Source: GCA-2401735 sp051252095 (GTDB lineage Bacteria; Pseudomonadota; Gammaproteobacteria; Burkholderiales; Methylophilaceae). Taken from it: a stretch of 48,404 nucleotides of DNA. Shown here piece after piece: positions 26,217-35,140 of this stretch. The position numbers were made by a program, and so were the translations under genes. Where the stretch lies: positions 1 to 48,404 of the forward strand of contig JBPOFK010000018.1 in NCBI GenBank assembly GCA_051252095.1, given 5' to 3'. The notes under the pieces are model-generated. The model was not told where the DNA came from and did no database searches. It was given only the letters and a program-made list of their open reading frames with translations. Within the stretch, counting starts at the first letter, position 1, and every line of letters starts with the position of its first letter.

Positions 26217-26341
26217 TTATTTGTGATTCCAATTTAAATTGCGCTGTAATTTGAGCCAGGCAGTCATTTGTAACATTATTGATTAAGCCCAAAGATTAAG
26301 ATTGCTTATATATCCATTATTTTATAACTTTCATTATAGGG

Positions 26342-26359
26342 GTATACTTATCTGTATAC
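26342..26359. promoter_or_regulatory. Paired GTATAC palindromes upstream of the PQQ dehydrogenase gene
   Basis: GTATAC occurs at 26342-26347 and 26354-26359 with a 12-nt centre-to-centre distance, 40 nt before the preferred start. Spaced twin palindromes of this kind can be operators, but no regulator is known for them and an AT-rich region makes chance possible. Confidence 0.3.
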
Positions 26360-26398
26360 TTGCGTAATAATAAAGGTATTGTAAATGAGGAATGCAGC

Positions 26399-28192
26399 AT
26401 GAAAAAAATCATATCTAATTTTATTTTAATCCCACTTTTAAGCATGATGCTCGTCGCTTGCAAAAATGCTGATAATCAAACATCACATAACATAGCGAAA
26501 GATTGGCCGAGTTACGGAAATGATTACACCAGTCAGCGATTTACATCCGCGAGTCAAATCGATACAAACAATGTAAAAAACTTAACGCTAGCGTGGCAGC
26601 ATAATAGTGGGGTTGTCGCCAGCTACCAAACTGCGCCAATTGTTCAGAATGGAGTAATGTATTTTTCACTTCCGTATAACCATGTTGTTGCAGTAGATGC
26701 AACGAATGGTAAAGAGTTATGGCGTTACGAACACGATAGACGAAAAGACTGGAAAATGTGTTGTGGTCCGCAAAACAGAGGCGTTGCGGTGAGCGATGGT
26801 AAGGTGTTTATCGGAACAGTAGATGCACGTTTGATTGCCTTAGATGCGCAGAATGGGCAGAAAGTTTGGGATATTGATGTTGTAGAAGCGGCAATTAGCA
26901 GAGAGGGGCAGGAAACCCTGAGTCAGGATGATCCTAATAAAGCGAGAAAAGTAACGGGAGGCACAGGTATTGGGATCGGGATGGCACCAGTTGTCTATAA
27001 AGGTAAGGTTATCATCGGTATTACAGGCGTTGGTTATGGTTTACACATCGATAATCCGCGTGATGATGCGCCTTTAGGTGCGGTCATTGGGGTTTCTGGT
27101 CGTTTTGGACGGCCAGGTTTTCTTGCAGCGTTTGATGTCAGTGATGGGGAGCGTATCTGGCAATTTGACACGATTCCTACAGCAGGTTGGGAAGGTGACT
27201 TTACATTAACAACTGCTGATGGCGTGACTCTGAATAGAGATATAGAAGCTGAAAAAGCTGAGTTAGCCAAGTATCCTGATGCAGCAAGTTTGGGTGGTGG
27301 TTCCGCATGGAGCACACCAGCCATTGATGCCGATAATGATATCTTATATTTTGGCACTGGTAACCCATCGCCACAAATGAACGATGTATCTCGTCCAGGT
27401 GACAATCTATATACGGTTTCTTTGATTGCACTAGACGCAAATACAGGTGAGCGAAAATGGCACTACCAGCAAGTGCCGCATGACTTATGGGGTTATGACC
27501 TAGCGAGTCCTCCCGTATTATTTGATTATCAGCAGGATGGAAAGACAATTCCTGCTGTCGGACAGGCGGGTAAAACAGGTTGGTTTTATGTCCATAATCG
27601 CTTAACAGGTGAATTATTACTAAAATCAGATGCTTTTGTTCCGCAAAAAAACATGTTTGCCAAAGCGACATTTGACGGTACTGTTTTGTATCCAGGAATA
27701 TTAGGTGGCTCTAATTGGTCACCAGTCAGTATTGACCCTGATAAGCAGCTGGCTTTTGTGGCTGGCATTCACTCGCCAATTAAATACACATTACATGAAA
27801 CAGCATCTAAAGATGGTAATCCTGCTATTCGATATGCGTCGAGTGAGCCGACTGATGACCCCAGTTGGGGACTTTTGTCGGCGATAGATTTAAAGACAGG
27901 CAAAATTGCATGGCAAAATAAAACGGATCAACCCCTTGTTGGAGGGTCTGTGGCAACAGCTGGTGGCTTAGTATTTATGGGAGAAGGTAATGGCAACTTT
28001 AATGCCTATGATAGCCAAACTGGCGAGTTGTTATGGCAAGCGCAATCAGCATTTGGCGTGAACGCACCACCGATTTCTTATACGGTAAATGGCGTACAGT
28101 ATATTGCGGTAGCAAGCGGAGGTAATCGCATTATGGGCTTCAAAGAAGGCGATGCCATGCTTGCATACAAGTTAAAGGATGTTTCACAGTAA
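26399..28192 (+). CDS. PQQ-dependent alcohol/sugar dehydrogenase, lipoprotein
   Basis: A quinoprotein dehydrogenase of about 597 residues with an eight-bladed propeller fold. The start at 26399 (GAGGAA 6 nt upstream) gives a lipoprotein signal ending LMLVAC, so it is anchored to a membrane facing the periplasm. Propeller motifs include WPSYGNDYTSQRF, an adjacent-cysteine pair in KMCCGPQNRG as in methanol dehydrogenases (which cover PQQ), and W-docking repeats. At the position where these enzymes normally have WDY (catalytic Asp) the sequence reads WGYDLASPP, with Gly at that place and Asp two residues on, a change that calls its activity into question. No cytochrome c domain or Xox/Mxa genes adjoin. 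The substrate is unknown; it ends in 9-nt overlap with convergent mqo. Confidence 0.88.
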   Translation: MKKIISNFILIPLLSMMLVACKNADNQTSHNIAKDWPSYGNDYTSQRFTSASQIDTNNVKNLTLAWQHNSGVVASYQTAPIVQNGVMYFSLPYNHVVAVDATNGKELWRYEHDRRKDWKMCCGPQNRGVAVSDGKVFIGTVDARLIALDAQNGQKVWDIDVVEAAISREGQETLSQDDPNKARKVTGGTGIGIGMAPVVYKGKVIIGITGVGYGLHIDNPRDDAPLGAVIGVSGRFGRPGFLAAFDVSDGERIWQFDTIPTAGWEGDFTLTTADGVTLNRDIEAEKAELAKYPDAASLGGGSAWSTPAIDADNDILYFGTGNPSPQMNDVSRPGDNLYTVSLIALDANTGERKWHYQQVPHDLWGYDLASPPVLFDYQQDGKTIPAVGQAGKTGWFYVHNRLTGELLLKSDAFVPQKNMFAKATFDGTVLYPGILGGSNWSPVSIDPDKQLAFVAGIHSPIKYTLHETASKDGNPAIRYASSEPTDDPSWGLLSAIDLKTGKIAWQNKTDQPLVGGSVATAGGLVFMGEGNGNFNAYDSQTGELLWQAQSAFGVNAPPISYTVNGVQYIAVASGGNRIMGFKEGDAMLAYKLKDVSQ

Positions 28193-29677
28193 ATGCAGAG
28201 TTTTATGCGTACGCTGACGGATATTGCGCAGCAAGTCTGCATCCTCAATTAAAGACTGGCCATACGCTGGCAAAAGCTTTTTTAACCTTTGCTGCCAATC
28301 TTCTTGTGCTAGTTGTTTAGGAAAACAGCGCTCAATAACATCCAGCATCACCTTGGTACTGACAGAAGCACCAGGTGATGCGCCAAGTAACGCAGCTAAT
28401 GAACCGTCATGAGCACTAACAATTTCAGTGCCAAACTCCAACCGGCCCCATTCTTTTTCACATTGCTTAATGATTTGCACACGCTGACCCGCTTGAGCTA
28501 AAGTCCAATCGGCGCTGTTTGCTTGTGGTACAAATGTGCGTAAACTAGCCATTCGTTGTTCATGTGATTGCGTGGCTTCTTTTAATAGATATTTGGTTAA
28601 GTCTTTATGGTTTTTACCCACGCCTAGCATTGCCTTTAGGTTACTTTTTTTAATGGACTTGGCTAAATCAAGTTTTGACCCTGTTTTTAAAAACTTAGTC
28701 GTAAAGCCTGCAAATGGCCCAAAAAGCAGCGCTGGTTTACCATTGATGATGCGTGTGTCGAGATGTGGAACAGACATCGGCGGGGCGCCGACAGGGGCTT
28801 TGCCGTACACTTTGGCATGATGTTGTTTGATTACCTCTGGATTTTGGCATATCAGCCATTGACCACTGACTGGGAATCCACCATAACCAATACTTTCTTT
28901 AACCCCCGTTTTTTGTAACAAGGGTAACGTGCCACCACCAGCGCCGATAAATACAAAGTCTGCTTTCAATGTTTGAGTTTTCGCTGCTGCATGGTGATGC
29001 AGTTGTACATGCCAGCTATTGTCACTAATTGGTTTTTGTACTTTTTTGATATGTTTAACAGATGTTTCTGTTAGCAAGGTGAAGCACTCTTGCTGTTTTA
29101 GGTAAGATACCAAGTGTCTAGTAATTGCACCGAAGTCAACATCTGCGCCATGCTCAACATAAGTCGCTGCTACAGGATCCGCTTCTTGCCTGTCTTGCAT
29201 AATAAGCGGCATCCATGATTTTAATGTAGCGAAGTCGTCGCTAAATTGCATTTTTTCAAATAAATGGTGCTGTTTAAGATAATCATAACGTTGTTTTAAA
29301 AATGCAACATTATCTTCTCCCCAAACAAAGCTTAAGTGGGGTGTTCGATGAATGAAGTGCTCTGGTTTGGGTAATATGTCGTGCTCAACCAAGCTGGACC
29401 AAAGTTGCAGAGAGGTTTCAAAATTTGCATTGATGCTTAGGGCTCTTTCAATTTCAATCTTTCCATTCTCAGATTGTGGTGTGTAGTTTAATTCACAGTA
29501 ACCAGCATGACCAGTTCCTGCATTATTTAATGCATCAGAACTTTCGAGTGCAACTTCGGGCAACTTTTCGATCATGGTGATGCGATAGTTGGGATTTAAC
29601 TGGTGAAGCAAAACACCTAGTGTCGCGCTCATAATTCCGCCACCAATCAGCAAAATGTCAACTTCGTTTTTTATCAT
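28184..29677 (-). CDS. mqo: Malate:quinone oxidoreductase
   Basis: Membrane-associated FAD enzyme that oxidises malate to oxaloacetate and passes electrons to quinone, an alternative to NAD malate dehydrogenase. The sequence has VDILLIGGGIMSATLGVLL (FAD-binding) at the N-terminus, NNAGTGHAGYCELNYTP (the family signature), HGADVDFGAITRHL, GGFPVSGQW and ALLGASPGASVS near the end. About 497 residues from the ATG at 29677, the start that fits the family N-terminus; in-frame ATGs at 29704 and 29686 lengthen it and none has a good ribosome site. It converges on the PQQ dehydrogenase gene with a 9-nt 3' overlap. Confidence 0.94.
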   Translation of the reverse strand: MIKNEVDILLIGGGIMSATLGVLLHQLNPNYRITMIEKLPEVALESSDALNNAGTGHAGYCELNYTPQSENGKIEIERALSINANFETSLQLWSSLVEHDILPKPEHFIHRTPHLSFVWGEDNVAFLKQRYDYLKQHHLFEKMQFSDDFATLKSWMPLIMQDRQEADPVAATYVEHGADVDFGAITRHLVSYLKQQECFTLLTETSVKHIKKVQKPISDNSWHVQLHHHAAAKTQTLKADFVFIGAGGGTLPLLQKTGVKESIGYGGFPVSGQWLICQNPEVIKQHHAKVYGKAPVGAPPMSVPHLDTRIINGKPALLFGPFAGFTTKFLKTGSKLDLAKSIKKSNLKAMLGVGKNHKDLTKYLLKEATQSHEQRMASLRTFVPQANSADWTLAQAGQRVQIIKQCEKEWGRLEFGTEIVSAHDGSLAALLGASPGASVSTKVMLDVIERCFPKQLAQEDWQQRLKKLLPAYGQSLIEDADLLRNIRQRTHKTLHLL

Positions 29678-29731
29678 AGCCAGCATTATATTTGAAACTA
29701 TCATCTCACGTCGAACAGTGTTTTAACGCTG

Positions 29732-29749
29732 AGCGCTAGCGATAGCGCT
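29732..29749. repeat. Perfect 7-bp hairpin upstream of mqo
   Basis: AGCGCTA, loop GCGA, TAGCGCT: a compact, GC-rich hairpin in an AT-rich intergenic stretch, without a following T run in either direction. It may be an mRNA leader structure of mqo or a protein-binding palindrome; nothing in it identifies which. Confidence 0.4.
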
Positions 29750-29894
29750 TAACTGATGAAAAATGAACACGTTAGTGGAAATGGTTGCATAAGTTCCATG
29801 TATTTATCTGGGTAAGCGGCCACTAATGCTAGGTTTTATAAGGCATTCATGACAGTTATGCATATTGGCTCGATTATTGCAAAAAAATGTACAA

Positions 29895-30446
29895 ATGATC
29901 AATTTTAATCAAAAAAGATGGATTAAATGTCGCTGCCAAGTCGCGCAGCTAGTTTTGTTATTGGGTTTCACCACCTTGCTGCATGCTACAACAAGAGAAG
30001 AGGGCGTTAAAGCTGGGATTGTATATAACTTTACCAAGTTTACTGTTTGGCCTGAAAGCAATGTAAAGGGAAGTTACTTTAATTTATGTATTTTTGGGAA
30101 TAAATACCAAGATGGGTTTGATGCATTGAGTGGAAAACTTGTTTTGGGAAAACCAATGCTGATTGCAAGAAATCCAAAGGATACGGATATTCCTAATTGC
30201 CAAATAGTCTATATAAAAAAGACTAGTTTAATCAATATTCAGAAAATACTGAAGAAATGTCATTCACTGCCGATATTAACGGTGAGCGATAGCCAGGATT
30301 TTATTCATCAGGGCGGCATGGTTGGTCTAAATAAGTACGAAAAAAACATAGGATTTGAAGCAAATGTAAACACTATTCATTCGGCAGGTATCAGCATTGG
30401 CGCACAGCTACTCAAGCTTGCTAAGCGGGTCGTTGGATTAAATTGA
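29895..30446 (+). CDS. YfiR-family periplasmic regulator (DUF4154)
   Basis: Homologue of YfiR, the periplasmic protein that represses the diguanylate cyclase YfiN until redox or envelope stress releases it. The 183-residue protein has an N-terminal hydrophobic export signal (LVLLLGFTTLLHA), then the domain core EEGVKAGIVYNFTKFTVWPE, LCIFGNKYQDGF, VYIKKTSL and SILVSD-like strands, ending GAQLLKLAKRV. The mature part contains three cysteines, in LCIFG, NCQIV and KKCHS; YfiR family members use disulfides, so the pairing could be redox-sensitive. The ATG at 29895 is chosen over a TTG at 29865; neither has a clear ribosome site. It lies 19 nt ahead of the YfiN-like gene. No YfiB homologue is present nearby. 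Confidence 0.83.
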   Translation: MINFNQKRWIKCRCQVAQLVLLLGFTTLLHATTREEGVKAGIVYNFTKFTVWPESNVKGSYFNLCIFGNKYQDGFDALSGKLVLGKPMLIARNPKDTDIPNCQIVYIKKTSLINIQKILKKCHSLPILTVSDSQDFIHQGGMVGLNKYEKNIGFEANVNTIHSAGISIGAQLLKLAKRVVGLN

Positions 30447-30465
30447 GCGAGATAAAAGGTATTAG

Positions 30466-32889
30466 ATGCAAACAGGTTTAGAAAAGAAGTCCGTTAGAGA
30501 AAAATTAATCATTACTTCCTTGTTAGTGACAGGGTTGGCTATTATGATTAGTTTAATTATCTCTATCATTGATGACATCAGAAACACACGTCAATCGACA
30601 CAACAGCAGCTGACGATAATGGCTGATATGATGGCAACAAGTAGTGTGTCTGCACTTGTTTTTAAAGATCAGCAAGCAGCAACCGAAACTTTGCAGCTTT
30701 TGCGTATCAATCAATTAATCACCAGCGCCAAAATATTAGATCAGCAGGGCAATGATTTTGCTAACTACCAAAAAGAGTTATTAACTGAAACTTCTTGGTT
30801 AAATAGTGTGCCAAATCTAACGCAAATCTTGATACAAAGACCAGTTGAGTTTGATGGCGAAACAATAGGTCTATTAGTTTTTAATGCGGACATGACATCA
30901 ACATGGGATGCGCTATTCATGCAATGGTTGATGAAGTTGTCTGTGTTAAGCGTTATCTTCTTAATGAGTTACATTATTTTAAGAAAGACCAGTGAATATG
31001 TCTTGGGGCCAATAGATAACTTGGCAAATGCGATACGTGAGATTATTAATAGTGGTGATTATTCCTTAAGAGTTGATAATCAAACTGTAGATGAATTAGG
31101 CCTTCTTACAGAAGAGTTCAATTTGATGCTTTCTAAAATAGAGGAGCGTGATAATCAATTACAGCAAAGTAATGAAGCACTAGCACAAGTGCAAGAGCCT
31201 ATTATGCTTAGAGATGCAGATTTGCACTGTCAATATGTAAACCCAGCCTTCGTAAAACTCTTTGGCTATGGGTTAGATGAATTGCAGGGTACAAAGCACA
31301 CGTTGAGTGTGAAGAATCATTCAGGGATTGAGCTTTCACAATCAGAAACCTATGAAATTGCAAGAGAGCAAGGCGTATATCGAGGCGAAACCTTACGTGA
31401 AACCAAAGAGGGTAAGGTGATACCAATTCAGCGGCATATCAGCCCAGTAAAAGACAAATCTGGCTTACTTAAAGGCTATGTTGCTGTTTTAACTGATATT
31501 TCAGAGCAAAAAGTCGCTGAAGAGATTATTTGGCGTCAAGCTAACTTTGACACATTAACTGGTTTGCCTAATCGGTTTATGTTTATGCAACGATTAGCCG
31601 ATGATCTACAAAAAATTAAGCGGACTAGATCACCGCTTGGCCTGATGTTTCTCGACCTTGATCGATTTAAGGAAATTAATGACACACTTGGCCATGACAT
31701 GGGCGACGCATTATTAAAAGAGGCCGCTTTACGTATTGTCAGTTGTTTACGTGGAACAGATGTTATTGCCTATATAGACAATGATCATATTGTTTCAGAA
31801 AATGTGGCGCGCTTGGGCGGAGATGAATTTACGGTCATTTTAAACGACTTAAAAGAAGATAATGCTACCGATATTGTTGCAACAAGAGTCCTGGCTAAAT
31901 TAGCAGAGCCATTTTTACTCGGTAATGATTTGGTACATGTAACTGGCAGTATTGGTATTGTAGAAACCTATCCAAATGAAACGATTGATGCAGAAACGCT
32001 CATCAAATATGCGGATATTGCTATGTATGAATCCAAGCAGCAGGGTAGAAATCGATACACTAAATTTGATCAAAGCATGTTGCACAAAGCGCAACAACGG
32101 AATACTTTAATCAATGATATCCATAGAGCGTTAGAAGAGAACGAATTTCAAGTTGTTTATCAGCCAATTGTTGATATTAAGTCTAACCAGATTATTAAGG
32201 CAGAGGCCTTAATCCGCTGGCATCATCCTGTTGAAGGCTTGATTAACCCCGATGATTTTATCTCTGTTGCTGAAGATGCTGGCTTGATTGTTGATGTTGG
32301 TAATTGGGTATTTAAGCAAGTGGTACAACAAGTTGCCATCTGGCGTAAAACAATTCATCCAGATTTTCAAATAAGCATTAATAAATCACCTGTACAACTG
32401 AATATGGCAGATACATCTAAATTTGACTGGATTACCTGTTTGGAAAATTATGATGTGCCAGGGGAAAGTGTGATTGTTGAAGTGACTGAAAGTGTATTTT
32501 TAAATAAAAACACGTTAGTCACAAACCGACTCTCTGCTTTACGTAATGCGGGTATGCAGATTTCACTAGACGATTTTGGAACTGGTTATTCATCGCTTTC
32601 TTATTTACTTAAGATGGATATTGATTACATTAAAATTGATCAATCATTTGTTAAAAACGTATCAGATAACGCTGAAGATTTGGTGTTGTGCCAAGCAATG
32701 ATTGTGATGGCACATAAACTGGGTATTAAAGTTGTGGCCGAAGGTGTGGAACAGCAACAACAACTGAATCTGTTATCGGCTGCTGGCTGTGACTATGCAC
32801 AAGGGTTCTTATTAGCTAAACCTTTATCCAGTAAGGCTTTTGAACGCCTATGCAAAAAAGGTGAAAGAAGCGACTTATTAACTGCATAA
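30466..32889 (+). CDS. YfiN-like membrane protein with HAMP, PAS, GGDEF and EAL domains
   Basis: An 807-residue bifunctional c-di-GMP enzyme. Order: TM1 (about residues 14-35), periplasmic CHASE8-type domain (about 36-145), TM2 (about 150-170), HAMP (about 175-225), PAS (about 235-355), GGDEF with intact GGDEF motif (about 450), and EAL with EALIRW (about 578), DDFGTGYSSLSYL and the AEGVE motif. The sensor and HAMP part matches YfiN, which YfiR represses; the preceding gene is a YfiR homologue at 19 nt, so the pair is a likely signalling module. Ordinary YfiN lacks PAS and EAL, so this is an extended form able to make or degrade c-di-GMP. An RGTD I-site-like sequence is separated from GGDEF by an insertion of about 14 residues. 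Confidence 0.9.
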   Translation: MQTGLEKKSVREKLIITSLLVTGLAIMISLIISIIDDIRNTRQSTQQQLTIMADMMATSSVSALVFKDQQAATETLQLLRINQLITSAKILDQQGNDFANYQKELLTETSWLNSVPNLTQILIQRPVEFDGETIGLLVFNADMTSTWDALFMQWLMKLSVLSVIFLMSYIILRKTSEYVLGPIDNLANAIREIINSGDYSLRVDNQTVDELGLLTEEFNLMLSKIEERDNQLQQSNEALAQVQEPIMLRDADLHCQYVNPAFVKLFGYGLDELQGTKHTLSVKNHSGIELSQSETYEIAREQGVYRGETLRETKEGKVIPIQRHISPVKDKSGLLKGYVAVLTDISEQKVAEEIIWRQANFDTLTGLPNRFMFMQRLADDLQKIKRTRSPLGLMFLDLDRFKEINDTLGHDMGDALLKEAALRIVSCLRGTDVIAYIDNDHIVSENVARLGGDEFTVILNDLKEDNATDIVATRVLAKLAEPFLLGNDLVHVTGSIGIVETYPNETIDAETLIKYADIAMYESKQQGRNRYTKFDQSMLHKAQQRNTLINDIHRALEENEFQVVYQPIVDIKSNQIIKAEALIRWHHPVEGLINPDDFISVAEDAGLIVDVGNWVFKQVVQQVAIWRKTIHPDFQISINKSPVQLNMADTSKFDWITCLENYDVPGESVIVEVTESVFLNKNTLVTNRLSALRNAGMQISLDDFGTGYSSLSYLLKMDIDYIKIDQSFVKNVSDNAEDLVLCQAMIVMAHKLGIKVVAEGVEQQQQLNLLSAAGCDYAQGFLLAKPLSSKAFERLCKKGERSDLLTA

Positions 32890-32894
32890 ACAGA

Positions 32895-33224
32895 TTATTT
32901 GTCGCGGGACTCCCACGCTTCATTTAAAGCTTTGACCTCTGCATCTAAACGCACTTTTGATTGATCGAGTTTTTCTTTGGCTCTCGCTTTATCGGCATTT
33001 AACTGATTGAGTCTTGCTTGTTGTTCTGCTAAGTATTTTTCTTGTTGTGAAATTTGCGATAGCAGACTTTCATAGTCTGACTTGTTTTGATTAAATTCCT
33101 GACGTGCTTGGTAAGCATTACGTTGCAGATTGGCAATGTCTTTAGCATGGATCGATACTGAGAACACCAAACATAGTACAAATATGTATAGCATCCAATT
33201 AGCTTGCATTGGTTTTGCGTACAT
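32895..33224 (-). CDS. Exported coiled-coil protein, unknown function
   Basis: A 109-residue protein starting with a hydrophobic segment (WMLYIFVLCLVFSVSIHA) that should act as a signal peptide, followed by an almost unbroken, charged helix (about residues 28-105) with heptad-like leucines and alanines, characteristic of a coiled coil. In the periplasm it could bridge envelope components, but no family can be named. It converges with the YfiN-like gene, ending 5 nt away. Its rod-like build recalls the N-terminal trimerisation helix of small periplasmic chaperones or envelope tethers, which is comparison only. The ATG at 33224 is followed by a second in-frame ATG (position 6 of the protein). 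Confidence 0.6.
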   Translation of the reverse strand: MYAKPMQANWMLYIFVLCLVFSVSIHAKDIANLQRNAYQARQEFNQNKSDYESLLSQISQQEKYLAEQQARLNQLNADKARAKEKLDQSKVRLDAEVKALNEAWESRDK

Positions 33225-33297
33225 TAATGTTTATCCCGTTAAATTGAAGTCATTATAATCAAACTATTGGATGACTAAAAATACAAGTCCAAGCATG

Positions 33298-34692
33298 TTA
33301 ACCGTTATAAATGACATATTTATTTCTGCCTGATGATTTAGCATCATAAAGTGCAATGTCAGCTTTCTTCAAAATGCCCCTAGCGGTCTCTTTGGAGTTA
33401 GGTGAATAGACTGCTATGCCGATGCTCAAATCAATTTTAATCATATGGTTGTCAATTGAGACTGGGTTCATAAAAGCAGAAAAAATACTTTCTGCAATCT
33501 GAGAAACATCTTTAGCGAGATTGAGCTCATTGAGCAAAATAACAAATTCATCCCCACCAATTCTGCTGGCAATGTCATCAGAACGAATAATGTTACTGAC
33601 AATGTCGGAGAAAACTTTTAACACTTCATCACCTATGTCATGTCCGTAACTATCATTAATTTTTTTAAAGTAGTCTAAGTCAATAAACATCACAGCCATT
33701 AGCTTACTATTTAAGCTAGCATGTTTTAACACATGGTTTAGGCGAATGTTCAATAATTGCCTATTTGGAAGACCCGTTAAGTTGTCAAGTCGTGCCTCAG
33801 CTTTCAGGTTTTTTCGATCTTTAAGTATGAAAAATAAGAAACTGGAAATCAAAATGCTAATTACCCAAGCCATCAGTTTTGCTAAGTACACTAAACTTGA
33901 GTTGCTCTTTTTGGTTTGTAGAATAGCCCATTCCCAAGTGGCATTGGGAACGGTGCTCATTGTAATAAAGGCATCGGCATTATCGAATAATGCAAGATCC
34001 CCATAAATTAGATGTGCACTTGATTGCGTGTCTGACTTAACCCGCAGCGCTAACGAATAACCATCATTCCATTTCTGACTAAATACTTCTTTTAAAAGAC
34101 TGTCATTATCAATCACAGTTGATAAAATGCCCCAATATTGATCGTTAATATAAACTGGATAACGATAAATTAATGCACTACCACCTTGGACCAAGTTTAC
34201 TGGACCGGCCATAACCCCTTCACGGCTTTCAATCGCACTTTTGACAAGCGGCCACTGGTCTGGCAATTTTCGATAATCAAGACTAAGTGCTTTTTCGTTT
34301 CCTGCAAGAGGATAAATAAAACGCATTTGATATCCAGTCGCAATACCGAAACTTCGAATGTACTTCGCATCTTTATATAAAGTCGCAAGCATTATTTCAA
34401 CTTTTTTCGGATTTAAGTCATCGTGATAAGCAGTTAAAAAACTAGACATGCCACTCGAAAGGTATATCAATGCATTTAGTTCACTATTGAGTTGGCTTTT
34501 TAAATTGTTTGCATGATCTGCCAATTTGACAGCATTCAGCGCCTCTATTTTCTTTACTTCAGTTTGTACAAAGCGCTGTAAGATAGTTAACAAAAATATA
34601 AAACTAACAAGTGTAATCACTAATATGGATGCATTACGTTTTAATGCGCCATAAAAAGCGGTCAAAGACCAATACTTCATAGGTGAATTCAA
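33298..34692 (-). CDS. CHASE-domain diguanylate cyclase
   Basis: A 464-residue membrane enzyme: TM1 (about residues 21-40), extracytoplasmic CHASE-type sensor (about 60-255, with FGIATGYQMRFIYPLAGN and GGSALIYRYPVY), TM2 (about 266-290), and a GGDEF domain with GGDEF at 379-383 and an RSDD inhibition site at 370-373. It should make c-di-GMP in response to an unknown extracellular ligand. The assigned start is a TTG (34692), the nearest codon with an upstream GAG ribosome-like sequence; an ATG at 34680 is the alternative. Upstream, a strong terminator and candidate leader lie between this gene and its likely promoter. No EAL domain. Confidence 0.91.
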   Translation of the reverse strand: MNSPMKYWSLTAFYGALKRNASILVITLVSFIFLLTILQRFVQTEVKKIEALNAVKLADHANNLKSQLNSELNALIYLSSGMSSFLTAYHDDLNPKKVEIMLATLYKDAKYIRSFGIATGYQMRFIYPLAGNEKALSLDYRKLPDQWPLVKSAIESREGVMAGPVNLVQGGSALIYRYPVYINDQYWGILSTVIDNDSLLKEVFSQKWNDGYSLALRVKSDTQSSAHLIYGDLALFDNADAFITMSTVPNATWEWAILQTKKSNSSLVYLAKLMAWVISILISSFLFFILKDRKNLKAEARLDNLTGLPNRQLLNIRLNHVLKHASLNSKLMAVMFIDLDYFKKINDSYGHDIGDEVLKVFSDIVSNIIRSDDIASRIGGDEFVILLNELNLAKDVSQIAESIFSAFMNPVSIDNHMIKIDLSIGIAVYSPNSKETARGILKKADIALYDAKSSGRNKYVIYNG

Positions 34693-34741
34693 TTCATCTC
34701 AAAGTTAATAATTTTTTGATTGTTATTAGGAGGGCGATAAA

Positions 34742-34767
34742 AAAGCCTTGCGCAGTAGCAAGGCTTT
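34742..34767 (-). terminator. Rho-independent terminator ahead of the CHASE-GGDEF gene
   Basis: AAAGCCTTGC (34742-34751) and GCAAGGCTTT (34758-34767) form a perfect 10-bp stem with a 6-nt loop; on the minus strand it is followed by six T residues. It lies between the tRNA-Asn region and the diguanylate cyclase gene, both on the minus strand, so it can separate the two transcripts or attenuate the second. Confidence 0.85.
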
Positions 34768-34917
34768 CATAATTTCGAGCAATACTATAGCTAAAATATA
34801 ACGTAATTCGCTTTTTTGACTCAATTTCGAGGCGAAGTTTACCACAAGAATTTTATATTACAAATATGTGAGTATTATTAGCAGAAATAATGACGATACT
34901 ACAGATTCTCAAATTTG

Positions 34918-34947
34918 AAAAAGCTAACAGGTGATGTTAGCTTTTGT
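34918..34947 (-). terminator. Rho-independent terminator of tRNA-Asn
   Basis: AAAAGCTAACA (34919-34929) and TGTTAGCTTTT (34935-34945) form an 11-bp stem with loop GGTGA, followed on the minus strand by a T run. It starts 7 nt beyond the tRNA 3' end and is the natural end of the tRNA transcript. Confidence 0.88.
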
Positions 34948-34953
34948 ATTATT

Positions 34954-35029
34954 TGGCTCCCCAACCTGGGCTCGAACCAGGGACACACGGATTAACAGTC
35001 CGTTGCTCTACCAACTGAGCTATTGGGGA
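34954..35029 (-). tRNA. tRNA-Asn (anticodon GTT)
   Basis: A complete 76-nt cloverleaf: acceptor stem TCCCCAA/TTGGGGA, D stem GCTC/GAGC around AGTTGGTA, anticodon stem ACGGA/TCCGT with loop CTGTTAA (anticodon GTT), variable loop GTGTC, T stem CCTGG/CCAGG with loop TTCGAGC, and encoded GCCA 3' end. It follows aspC by 111 nt on the same strand and is closed by a terminator 7 nt downstream. The aspC-tRNA-Asn pairing is common in betaproteobacteria. No other tRNA-like structure was recognised in the window. Confidence 0.97.
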
Positions 35030-35140
35030 ATCGAGGTATTTGCTTTGTTGCTGTACCAACGAAGGCGTGATGATACTGTCTATAGGCCTGTTGGTCAATA
35101 ACTTGAATGCATAATTTTTATATAAACAATTTAAATGTTA

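Noticed and set aside
27201..27671. 156-codon reverse frame inside the PQQ dehydrogenase gene
   Set aside because: Antisense shadow; low-complexity His/Leu/Gln-rich product, no ribosome site.
32895..33224. Coiled-coil exported protein as the missing YfiB
   Set aside because: It lacks a lipobox and an OmpA/peptidoglycan-binding domain, and it is on the opposite strand.
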